The notes under the pieces: model-generated | What the model was told of the DNA's origin: nothing | Databases searched by the model: none | What the model saw: only the letters and a program-made list of their open reading frames with translations | Shown here: piece after piece, positions 1-6,152 of the stretch | Layout of the letters: each line of letters opens with the position of its first letter | Position numbering within the stretch: the first letter of the stretch is position 1 | Position numbers and translations under genes: made by a program | From: Candidatus Nanopelagicales bacterium | GTDB taxonomy: Bacteria > Actinomycetota > Actinomycetes > Nanopelagicales > Nanopelagicaceae | Length of the DNA: 8,708 bases | Direction of reading: 5' to 3' | Assembly: GCA_030832365.1 (NCBI GenBank) | Contig: JAURJF010000039.1 | Span: 1 to 8,708 of the forward strand

Positions 1-22
1 AGTTGCTAATCAAGGTAAGTAA

Positions 23-682
23 TTAAGATTCGTTGTTATATTTTCCAGTGACTTGGAAGTGAATTCTTCTAGAAACTGAAACTGCGTGATCTGCATAGCG
101 CTCGTAGTAGCGACCAATTAGAGTCATATCGATTGCTGTTTCAATTCCATGAGGCCAAGATGGCTCAAGAAGGGCTGTAAATAACTTTCGGTGAAGTAGA
201 TCCATCTCATCATCATCCTTTTCAACTTCTAGCGCCTTATCAATATCTTTTGAGTTAATAATGCCGCCAACCTTGTCAGAGATTAAGCGAGCAACTTTGC
301 CCATCTCTTCAATAGTAAGTAATAGCTCTGATGGAACGGCTGCCCCTGGATGGCGAAGTCTTGTTATCTTTGCAATGTGATGGGCCATATCGCCCATCCG
401 CTCTAGATCTGCGCTCATTCTTAGCGCGGTTACTAACGCCCTAAGATCTGATGCGACGGGTTGTTGGCGAGCAATAATGTCAATGATTCTGGCATCAAGT
501 TCATGTTGAATTTCATCTACGCGATCATCTGCTGCAATTACAGCTTCAGCTTCACTTAAGTCTGCAGTCAATAGCGCATGGGTTGCTTGAGTAACTGCGC
601 TAGAAACTAGGCTCGATAATTCCAATAAGGACTGTGTGACGCCATCTAACTCATCTTGAAAGGCAGACCGTAACCAACTCAT
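23..682 (-). CDS. phoU: PhoU-family phosphate signalling regulator
   Basis: This 219-residue protein has the length and all-helical layout of single PhoU proteins: two three-helix repeats, each with a metal-binding E/DxxxD-type motif. The first is around residues 92-104 (DLERMGDMAHHIA) and the second around 193-207 (YERYADHAVSVSRRI). In the family, PhoU links the PstSCAB phosphate transporter to the sensor kinase and keeps the kinase in its inactive, phosphatase-like mode when phosphate is plentiful. It is cytoplasmic; I see no signal peptide or membrane segment. It diverges from the kinase-regulator pair across a 126-bp gap containing a PHO box, as phoU does from phoRP in Streptomyces. The ATG at 682-680 is chosen because the protein begins at the usual PhoU N terminus. 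No Shine-Dalgarno sequence precedes it, but a -10-like TAGGTT lies 6 nt upstream, suggesting a leaderless message. No pst transporter genes are in view. Confidence 0.95.
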   Translation of the reverse strand: MSWLRSAFQDELDGVTQSLLELSSLVSSAVTQATHALLTADLSEAEAVIAADDRVDEIQHELDARIIDIIARQQPVASDLRALVTALRMSADLERMGDMAHHIAKITRLRHPGAAVPSELLLTIEEMGKVARLISDKVGGIINSKDIDKALEVEKDDDEMDLLHRKLFTALLEPSWPHGIETAIDMTLIGRYYERYADHAVSVSRRIHFQVTGKYNNES

Positions 683-688
683 CTGCTA

Positions 689-717
689 AACCTAATGGAT
701 TTAAGGCTAAAAGTGCT
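689..717 (-). promoter_or_regulatory. Candidate leaderless promoter of phoU
   Basis: On the minus strand TAGGTT (694-689) fits the TANNNT pattern of an actinobacterial -10 box and is followed by exactly 6 nt before the ATG at 682, so transcription would begin at or next to the start codon. The -35 position, 17 nt further up (717-712, AGCACT), is poor. That suits a promoter needing an activator, and the PHO box starts only a few bases upstream. The call rests on pattern and spacing only. Confidence 0.4.
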
Positions 718-720
718 GGA

Positions 721-764
721 GGGAGGTGAATAGGAGTCAAAGAAGCGGTGAACGACAGGTGAAG
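721..764. promoter_or_regulatory. PHO box: four tandem 11-bp PhoP/RegX3 binding units
   Basis: Read on the minus strand, four contiguous 11-bp units begin with CTTCACC (764-758), GTTCACC (753-747), CTTTGAC (742-736) and ATTCACC (731-725). Three match the GTTCACC core in six or seven of seven positions, and the third unit is degenerate. On the plus strand this appears as GGTGAA at 725, 747 and 758, in an exact 11-bp register. Tandem 11-bp units with a GTTCACC core are the established binding pattern of Streptomyces PhoP, the relative of RegX3. A further half-match (GGTGAC, 773-778) lies outside the register and overlaps the kinase -35 box. The site sits between phoU and the kinase gene and probably controls both. 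Confidence 0.75.
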
Positions 765-773
765 TCGATAGAG

Positions 774-808
774 GTGACGGGCTATCCCCCCTTTCGTAGT
801 ATTGCTAC
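774..808 (+). promoter_or_regulatory. Candidate leaderless promoter of the histidine kinase-regulator operon
   Basis: The -10 candidate TAGTAT (797-802) is separated by 17 nt from a -35 candidate GTGACG (774-779, four of six matches to TTGACA). Six bases then separate the -10 from the ATG at 809, so the transcript should start at or within a base or two of the start codon. There is no Shine-Dalgarno sequence. The PHO box ends 9 bp upstream of the -35, and an extra GGTGAC half-site overlaps it, a geometry suited to activation by the downstream regulator itself. Confidence 0.55.
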
Positions 809-1876
809 ATGAAGTTTCGAAGGCCGGAGGCAGAGAACTTAGAGGCCGTAGAAGTCCTTCCCCAGGTCTTACTTAAGACCCTGCAATCACTTGAGAGCGA
901 ATCTCTAATTATTGTTCCAGGTGAAAAAATACTCTTTCAGTCTCCAGGGATTACTAATTTTGCAATAGTAAAAGATGAGCGAATAACAAGTGAAGATTTA
1001 ATGGCGCTAATTAGAGTAGCGCGAAGAACAAATGAAACTCACCGCAGTCGAATCGAGATAGCCAGGGGTCCAATCGGTGCAGGCAAACGTGAATTTGAAG
1101 TATCGGTCTCGCCGCTAAATGATGAAGGAATGGTTTTGGTACTTATCTCAGATCAGAGTGAGGCGAGGCGAATTGATGCGGTCAGGCGCGACTTTGTTGC
1201 AAATGTCTCTCATGAACTAAAGACTCCAATCGGAGCACTTGGATTATTGAGTGAGGCAATTCTTGGCGCTAAAGACCAGCCAGAGGCAGTGGTTAAATTT
1301 GCTAGCAGAATGCAGATTGAAGCTAAAAGATTAACTGACTTAGTTCAAGAAATTATTGATCTCTCTAGATTACAAAGCAGCGATCCACTCCAAAAGGCCT
1401 TTGCTCTCGAAGCTAGTGATGTGGTTCGAGAAGCGGTAGCGCAAGCTGCGCTCTCAGCTGAGTCAAGAAAAATAACTGTTGAAATTGGCGAGATTGAAGA
1501 TGCAACAGTAATTGGCGATCGCGATCAATTGATTATGGCAGTTTTGAACTTAGTAGAAAATGCCATTAATTACTCGCCAGAAAATACCAAGGTTTCGGTG
1601 GTGGTAAAGATAAAGGATGAGTTATTAGAGATATCGGTAACTGATCAGGGAATCGGTATTGCAGAAGGTGAGCTGGCAAGAGTCTTTGAACGTTTCTATC
1701 GGGTTGACCCGGCCAGGTCTCGAATGACTGGTGGAACTGGACTTGGTCTTTCAATTGTTAAGCATGTAGCGCTAAATCATGGCGGGGATATAAAGGTATG
1801 GAGCAAGGAGGGAGTTGGCAGCACATTTACGCTCCAGCTTCCTATTGCGAAATCTCTTGAAGAGGAGCCATCATGA
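809..1876 (+). CDS. senX3: SenX3/PhoR-type sensor histidine kinase, apparently soluble
   Basis: This 355-residue kinase should autophosphorylate on His135 and pass the phosphate to the regulator encoded next. The N-terminal 20-115 or so resembles the PAS domain of SenX3. Then follow the H box (VSHELKTP, 133-140), the N box (NLVENAIN, 247-254), the G1 box (DQGIG, 279-283), the F box (around 293-296) and the G2 box (GGTGLGLSIVKH, 308-319), so every catalytic element is present. Mycobacterial SenX3 and Streptomyces PhoR have N-terminal membrane helices. Here none is visible, the protein begins with a charged segment, and an in-frame TAG at 797-799 rules out a longer N terminus. It is therefore predicted to be cytoplasmic. 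It overlaps the regulator gene by 4 bp (ATGA, 1873-1876). The divergent phoU and the PHO box point to phosphate control. The signal itself is not evident from sequence. Confidence 0.93.
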   Translation: MKFRRPEAENLEAVEVLPQVLLKTLQSLESESLIIVPGEKILFQSPGITNFAIVKDERITSEDLMALIRVARRTNETHRSRIEIARGPIGAGKREFEVSVSPLNDEGMVLVLISDQSEARRIDAVRRDFVANVSHELKTPIGALGLLSEAILGAKDQPEAVVKFASRMQIEAKRLTDLVQEIIDLSRLQSSDPLQKAFALEASDVVREAVAQAALSAESRKITVEIGEIEDATVIGDRDQLIMAVLNLVENAINYSPENTKVSVVVKIKDELLEISVTDQGIGIAEGELARVFERFYRVDPARSRMTGGTGLGLSIVKHVALNHGGDIKVWSKEGVGSTFTLQLPIAKSLEEEPS

Positions 1877-2556
1877 CAAAGATATTGATAGTTGAGGATG
1901 AGCCATCATTTTCAGAGGCTCTTGAGTTTCTCTTAGGCAAAGAGGGATTTGCGGTAGTCACAGCTGAAAATGGCAGCGATGCGATAAAGAAGTTTGAACA
2001 AGGTGGGATCGATCTAGTCCTACTTGATTTGATGATTCCTGAAGTCTCAGGCACTGAAGTCTGTCGCCAAATACGAGCTAAATCCAAGGTTCCAATCATC
2101 ATGCTAACTGCCAAAGACTCTGAGGTCGACAAGGTTGTAGGTCTTGAAATTGGCGCAGATGACTATGTAACTAAGCCATATTCAGCAAGAGAGTTGGTAG
2201 CCAGAATTAGAGCAGTGCTTCGCCGTAACTCAGGTGAGCTTGGTGAGAGTGATACTGGAGTGATGACGGTAGATTCTGTGAGAATGGATATTGAGCGCCA
2301 TCAAGTCTCAGTAAATGGCATACCAATTTCGCTACCACTTAAAGAGTTTGAATTATTAGAGTTTCTAATGCGCAATGCTGGGCGAGTATTAACTAGAGGA
2401 CAGTTGATAGATCGAGTCTGGGGCAGTGATTATGTCGGAGATACTAAAACTCTTGATGTTCATGTAAAGCGCTTAAGAGCAAAGATTGAAAATGACCCAG
2501 CTAATCCTGCGCTAATTCAAACAGTGCGCGGTCTTGGCTATAAAATGGAGTTATAG
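1873..2556 (+). CDS. regX3: RegX3/PhoP-type response regulator (OmpR family)
   Basis: This 227-residue, two-domain regulator has a receiver domain with acidic pocket residues E8-D9, phospho-acceptor D52, switch residue T79 and K101 in the usual TKPYSARE segment. An OmpR/PhoB winged-helix DNA-binding domain follows from about residue 128 to the end. From memory, long stretches match M. tuberculosis RegX3 (DKVVGLE, GADDYVTKPYSARE, RVLTRGQLIDRVWG, DYVGDTKTLDVHVKRLR), so the assignment is firm. Phosphorylated by the upstream kinase, it should bind the PHO box at 721-764 and other phosphate-starvation promoters. Translation is coupled to the kinase through the ATGA overlap, and AGGAG (1863-1867) lies 5 nt before the ATG. 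Its last 19 bp overlap the 3' end of the convergent lipoprotein gene. Confidence 0.96.
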   Translation: MTKILIVEDEPSFSEALEFLLGKEGFAVVTAENGSDAIKKFEQGGIDLVLLDLMIPEVSGTEVCRQIRAKSKVPIIMLTAKDSEVDKVVGLEIGADDYVTKPYSARELVARIRAVLRRNSGELGESDTGVMTVDSVRMDIERHQVSVNGIPISLPLKEFELLEFLMRNAGRVLTRGQLIDRVWGSDYVGDTKTLDVHVKRLRAKIENDPANPALIQTVRGLGYKMEL

Positions 2557-2996
2557 ATTCCAGTATTAGCAACAACTAGGGCATCAAGTTCAAGCTTGCC
2601 GCTCTTGGCAAAGTAGAGAACTACCGGCACTCGATATCCAGGCTTAACTCCAAGGGATACAATCTTAGCTTTAGCATTTGCTGACTCTCCCTCAAAGATC
2701 ATCGGCTTATTTTTAAGAAGCTGAACGTCACTTAAGAAGTCTGCTCTCTGTCCGCCAACTGTAATTGCCACTAATTGATCTACCTCATCGCTGTGATTGA
2801 CGATAAAGCCAATAAGAGTTCCGCTTCCATCAGGAAGTGCAATAATTTTTACATTGCGAATCTTTAGATCGCAAATATCTTTCTCAACGCCATCAGTTAC
2901 TTGCTTGATTAATCGAGTTGGAGCATTTCCACCAGCTGCGCAACCTGTAAGAAAGAAGCTAGCGAGGATTATCGTTGCAATAGCCCTTGACTTCAT
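2538..2996 (-). CDS. LpqE-like secreted lipoprotein of unknown function
   Basis: This 152-residue protein has a clear lipoprotein signal: a charged start (MKSR), a hydrophobic stretch and the lipobox LTGC with the lipidated cysteine at residue 19. The mature part is predicted to be anchored on the outer face of the membrane. It looks like one beta-rich domain, with segments such as GTLIGFIVNHSDEVDQL and VSLGVKPGYRVPVVLYF recalling small actinobacterial lipoproteins of the LpqE type. In M. tuberculosis lpqE is likewise divergent from carD, which supports the assignment by position. Some relatives are annotated near the PCu(A)C copper-chaperone fold, but I see no Met/His metal-binding motif here, so no metal role is claimed. 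The ATG at 2996 has no Shine-Dalgarno sequence. A weak -10-like CATTAT (3008-3003) lies 6 nt upstream, possibly another leaderless start. Confidence 0.8.
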   Translation of the reverse strand: MKSRAIATIILASFFLTGCAAGGNAPTRLIKQVTDGVEKDICDLKIRNVKIIALPDGSGTLIGFIVNHSDEVDQLVAITVGGQRADFLSDVQLLKNKPMIFEGESANAKAKIVSLGVKPGYRVPVVLYFAKSGKLELDALVVANTGIYNSIL

Positions 2997-3043
2997 TGGG
3001 CAATAATGGCAGAAAGTGATTATCTAACGCTTACTTTTGCTGG

Positions 3044-3073
3044 TTTTCGTGATTGAGATAACTCTGATAAAAT
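3044..3073 (+). promoter_or_regulatory. Candidate carD operon promoter with extended -10
   Basis: TGATAAAAT (3065-3073) reads as an extended -10 element (TGN plus TAAAAT at 3068-3073). A weak -35 candidate, TTTTCG (3044-3049), lies 18 nt upstream of the hexamer. Transcription would start near 3080, giving a short leader with the AAAGG ribosome-binding site before carD. The rest of the 100-bp divergent gap (2997-3096) holds only the upstream region of the lipoprotein gene, and I see no other clear element there. Confidence 0.5.
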
Positions 3074-3085
3074 ATCCCTCCAGCG

Positions 3086-3090
3086 AAAGG
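3086..3090 (+). promoter_or_regulatory. Ribosome-binding site deciding the carD start
   Basis: AAAGG lies 6 nt upstream of the ATG at 3097. It supports this start over an in-frame TTG at 3037, which would add 20 hydrophobic residues absent from CarD proteins and would place the start upstream of the -10 element. Confidence 0.5.
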
Positions 3091-3096
3091 CAAATA

Positions 3097-3579
3097 ATGT
3101 CATTTAAGGTCGGCGAAACCGTTGTATATCCCCACCACGGAGCGGCTCTCATAGAAGCAATTGAGACCCGGACCATCAAAGGCGAAGAGAAGATCTACCT
3201 AGTTTTAAAGGTCGCCCAAGGCGATCTAACAGTGCGAGTCCCAGCAGAGAACGTCGATCTAGTAGGCGTTAGAGATGTTGTGGATTCCTCAGGTCTTGAG
3301 AGAGTCTTTGGAGTTTTGCGCCAGCCATATACCGAGGAGCCAACAAATTGGTCCCGTCGCTATAAGGCAAACCTTGAAAAACTAGCATCAGGTGATGTTA
3401 TTAAGGTCGCTGAAGTAGTTCGTGATCTATTCCGTCGCGATCTAGATCGTGGTCTCTCTGCCGGTGAGAAGCGCATGCTTGCTAAAGCGCGTGCAATATT
3501 AATTTCTGAGCTAGCACTTGCCGAGCACACTGATGAAGCTAAAGCTGAATCAATTCTCGATGAGGTATTAGCTTCTTAA
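3097..3579 (+). CDS. carD: CarD, essential RNA polymerase-binding transcription factor
   Basis: This 160-residue protein is almost collinear with mycobacterial CarD. The N-terminal Tudor-like RNA polymerase-interacting domain spans about 1-60 (starting MSFKVGETVVYPHHGAA) and includes R25 and R47, which in M. tuberculosis CarD contact the RNA polymerase beta subunit. The helical C-terminal DNA-binding domain contains W85 in EEPTNWSRRYK, the residue that wedges into the upstream edge of the -10 bubble. In the family CarD stabilises the open promoter complex, notably at rRNA promoters. The ATG at 3097 restores the standard N terminus and is preceded by AAAGG. It opens a probable five-gene operon and diverges from the LpqE-like gene, as in Mycobacterium. 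The sequence shows nothing unusual, and the assignment is very secure. Confidence 0.97.
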   Translation: MSFKVGETVVYPHHGAALIEAIETRTIKGEEKIYLVLKVAQGDLTVRVPAENVDLVGVRDVVDSSGLERVFGVLRQPYTEEPTNWSRRYKANLEKLASGDVIKVAEVVRDLFRRDLDRGLSAGEKRMLAKARAILISELALAEHTDEAKAESILDEVLAS

Positions 3580-3601
3580 ACCGCTCCCTCGTTAGGGTCT
3601 T

Positions 3602-4750
3602 ATGAGCCAGTTACCGAAAAGCGCCGCCATAATCGCCGGCGCAGGAATGGGCCATAGATTAGGCGCCGAAATTCCAAAAGCTCTAATACAGATTCAAGGC
3701 ATCACTTTATTGGAGCGCGCATTTATCTCTTTATCTAAAGTTGTTGATGAAATCGTTATTACTGCGCCAGCTGGATATGAAGAGCAGTTCAAAGCGCTAG
3801 TTGGTCAGAGCGCAGAGGTAGTAACTGGCGGGGTATTAAGAAGTGATTCGATAAGAGTTGCCCTAAAGGCGCTATCACCTAGCGTTGAGAGCGTTTTAAT
3901 TCATGATGCTGCCAGAGCCCTTGCAAGTAGCGCTTTGGCAGCTAGAGTTTTAGATGAGCTGCGCTCGGGTCAGAGCGCAGTTATTCCAGTTTTAAAAGTG
4001 ATAGATACGATCAAGGAAATTGATAGAGATGGTTTCGTTAGAGCAACGCCGGATCGCTCATCACTTGTTGCAGCGCAAACCCCGCAAGGATTTAATCGCC
4101 AAGTATTAGAGCGAGCCCATGGCGCCTCAGATGATGCCACCGATGATGCTGCCCTTGTCGAAGCAATTGGTGTGAAGGTAATGACTATTGAAGGTGAGGC
4201 TTCAGCTTTTAAAATCACAACTAAAGAAGATATTGGCCAAGCGCTGCTACTTCTAAGCCCAAGTAATAGAAATTTCAAAGTTGGACTTGGCGTTGATGCC
4301 CATGCATTTTCAAGTGATCAAGATAGAAAATTATGGCTCGCAGGGCTGCTATGGCCAGATCAGATTGGCGTTGATGGATATTCTGATGGAGATGTTGCAG
4401 CACATGCAATCTGTGATGCTCTCTTTAGCGCAGCAGGTCTAGGTGATCTTGGTTCAAACTTTGGCCTTGATGATCCAAAGTATCAAGGAGCAAGCGGTGA
4501 GATGTTATTAAAAGAAGCTTTTAGCAAGATAACCAGCGCTGGATATGAGATAGGAAATGTCTCAGTGCAGATTGTTTGCAATAAACCAAAGATTGGTCCA
4601 AGAAGAGCTGAAGCAATCGAAGCTCTTTCAAAGGCCTTAGGCGGAGCCGAGGTCTCCGTGAGTGCTACTTCAACAGATGGTCTAGGTTTTACTGGGCAAG
4701 GACTTGGGATCTCCGCTCTTGCAACTGCGCTTCTAATTGAGAAGAAATAA
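3602..4750 (+). CDS. ispDF: Bifunctional IspD-IspF enzyme of the MEP isoprenoid pathway
   Basis: This 382-residue fusion carries two MEP-pathway enzymes. Residues 1 to about 220 are IspD (2-C-methyl-D-erythritol 4-phosphate cytidylyltransferase, using CTP): the nucleotide loop GAGMGHRLG with R19 and K26, TGGVLRSDS (75-83), HDAAR (101-105), QTPQGF (159-164) and TDDA (180-183). Residues from about 224 to 382 are IspF (2-C-methyl-D-erythritol 2,4-cyclodiphosphate synthase): metal ligands D232 and H234 in GVDAHAF, H268 in SDGDVAAHA, and the TDGLGFTG loop (358-365). IspE, which acts between the two steps, is not in the window. M. tuberculosis encodes ispD and ispF as separate adjacent genes. The residue before SDGDV is Tyr260, where His is commonly found. 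The gene starts 22 bp after carD, with a modest AGGG (3594-3597) as ribosome-binding site, and ends 1 bp before cysS. All main active-site motifs are intact, so both activities are expected. Confidence 0.95.
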   Translation: MSQLPKSAAIIAGAGMGHRLGAEIPKALIQIQGITLLERAFISLSKVVDEIVITAPAGYEEQFKALVGQSAEVVTGGVLRSDSIRVALKALSPSVESVLIHDAARALASSALAARVLDELRSGQSAVIPVLKVIDTIKEIDRDGFVRATPDRSSLVAAQTPQGFNRQVLERAHGASDDATDDAALVEAIGVKVMTIEGEASAFKITTKEDIGQALLLLSPSNRNFKVGLGVDAHAFSSDQDRKLWLAGLLWPDQIGVDGYSDGDVAAHAICDALFSAAGLGDLGSNFGLDDPKYQGASGEMLLKEAFSKITSAGYEIGNVSVQIVCNKPKIGPRRAEAIEALSKALGGAEVSVSATSTDGLGFTGQGLGISALATALLIEKK

Positions 4751-4751
4751 G

Positions 4752-6152
4752 ATGACAGATATGAAGAAGCTGCGCCTATATGACACGGCGTCACGGAAGG
4801 TTTCAGAATTTAAGCCAATAGTTGCTGGCCAGGCTTCAATTTATCTATGTGGAGCAACTGTTCAAGCATCTCCTCATGTTGGCCATATTAGAAGCGGAAT
4901 CAACTTTGATATTTTGCGCCGTTGGTTAATTGCCTCTGGCTATAAGGTGACATTTATTAGAAATGTCACTGATATTGATGACAAGATAATTCATAACGCA
5001 GGACATGAAGATATGCCTTGGTGGGCACTTGCTATGAAGTATGAGCGCTCATTTAGCGATGCTTATCGAGCTCTAAATGTGATGGCCCCAACCTATGAGC
5101 CAAGGGCAACTGGGCATATCACGCAGATGATTGAGCTAATTGAAAAATTGATTGCTAATGGATCTGCCTACGCTCCAGGAAATGGCGATGTTTATCTTGA
5201 GGTTCGCAAATTAAAGTCTTATCTAACTCTTTCAAATCAGAAACTTGATGATCTACTAGTTGCTAAAGATGGCGAAGAGAATTTAAAGCGTGACCCAAGA
5301 GACTTTGCCCTTTGGAAAGGTGCAAAAGAAGGTGAGCCATCTTGGCCAACTCCTTGGGGTGAAGGCAGACCAGGTTGGCACATTGAGTGCTCCGCAATGG
5401 CTCATGCTTATCTAGGGCAAGTATTTGATATTCATGGCGGAGGTCTTGATTTAATTTTTCCACATCATGAAAATGAGATAGCGCAATCTGAGGCAGCTGG
5501 ATATAAATTTGCTCGCCTCTGGATGCATAACGCCTGGGTGACAACATCGGGTGAGAAGATGAGCAAATCTCTTGGAAACTCACTAAAAGTTGATGAGGTA
5601 TTAAAGAAAGTTCGTGGCATCGAACTTCGTTGGTATCTATCAAGCGCTCATTATCGCTCGATGCTTGAATTTTCATTTGAAGCACTTGATGAAGCAGTAG
5701 TTTCCTTTAAGCGAATTGAGAATTTCTTAACTAGAGCAAAAGAGTTACTAGAAAGCGCTCCAGAGATAGAGATAAGCCAAGAGTTAAGTGATGCGCTAAA
5801 TGATGATCTAGCAGTGCCTCAGGTATTGGCGCAGATTTCAGAGTGGTTAAAGCTTGGAAATAGCGGACTTAGCGTCTCTGATAAAGCTCAAGTCGCAAAG
5901 TATGCAAGCTATATCAGGGCAGCGCTCTCAATTCTTGGCACCGATCCCTTTGATCCAGCCTATTCCAGCTCACCTAGCGCTGATTTAACTGGCGCAGTAG
6001 ATGGACTTATTTCATTACTATTGGAGCAGAGAAGTGCGGCAAGGGCTAGAAAAGATTTTGCTGCAGCAGATCAGATCCGTGATCAAATTATCGCAATGGG
6101 TATCTCCATTGAAGACCGAGCAGATGGCGTGAGATGGAGTATCAATGGCTAA
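4752..6152 (+). CDS. cysS: Cysteinyl-tRNA synthetase
   Basis: This 466-residue class I synthetase attaches cysteine to tRNA-Cys using ATP. The HIGH-type signature is PHVGHIRSG (41-49) and the KMSKS loop is at 269-273. The four zinc ligands expected in CysRS are C33 (in CGATV), C213 (in WHIECSAMA), H238 and E242 (in FPHHENE). The C-terminal helical tRNA-binding region follows and ends with the typical ARARKDFAAADQIRD segment. The CGPTV motif reads CGATV here, a Pro-to-Ala change next to the zinc cysteine. I chose the ATG at 4752, 1 bp after the ispDF stop, with purine-rich GAGAAGA just upstream. An ATG at 4761 is also possible, while a TTG at 4737 inside ispDF would add five unneeded residues. 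The length matches the family. This is CysS rather than the mycothiol enzyme MshC, which is shorter and is usually encoded elsewhere. Confidence 0.95.
   Translation: MTDMKKLRLYDTASRKVSEFKPIVAGQASIYLCGATVQASPHVGHIRSGINFDILRRWLIASGYKVTFIRNVTDIDDKIIHNAGHEDMPWWALAMKYERSFSDAYRALNVMAPTYEPRATGHITQMIELIEKLIANGSAYAPGNGDVYLEVRKLKSYLTLSNQKLDDLLVAKDGEENLKRDPRDFALWKGAKEGEPSWPTPWGEGRPGWHIECSAMAHAYLGQVFDIHGGGLDLIFPHHENEIAQSEAAGYKFARLWMHNAWVTTSGEKMSKSLGNSLKVDEVLKKVRGIELRWYLSSAHYRSMLEFSFEALDEAVVSFKRIENFLTRAKELLESAPEIEISQELSDALNDDLAVPQVLAQISEWLKLGNSGLSVSDKAQVAKYASYIRAALSILGTDPFDPAYSSSPSADLTGAVDGLISLLLEQRSAARARKDFAAADQIRDQIIAMGISIEDRADGVRWSING
6136..6139 (+). promoter_or_regulatory. Ribosome-binding site for rlmB inside cysS
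   Basis: GGAG lies within the last codons of cysS, 5 nt before the rlmB ATG at 6145. It fixes a start that overlaps the cysS stop by 8 bp (ATGGCTAA) and implies coupled translation. Confidence 0.6.

Noticed and set aside
3037..3096. TTG-initiated N-terminal extension of CarD
   Set aside because: It would add 20 residues absent from CarD proteins and would start upstream of the likely -10 element; the ATG at 3097 gives the standard N terminus.
3586..3597. CCCT-CGTT-AGGG hairpin between carD and ispDF as a terminator
   Set aside because: The stem is only 4 bp with no T-run, and the AGGG is better explained as the ispDF ribosome-binding site.
4737..4751. TTG start for cysS inside ispDF
   Set aside because: The ATG at 4752 directly follows the ispDF stop and gives a normal CysS N terminus.
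5263..5685. Minus-strand open frame of 140 codons inside cysS
   Set aside because: It lies entirely antisense to conserved CysS sequence and has no domain resemblance or start signal.
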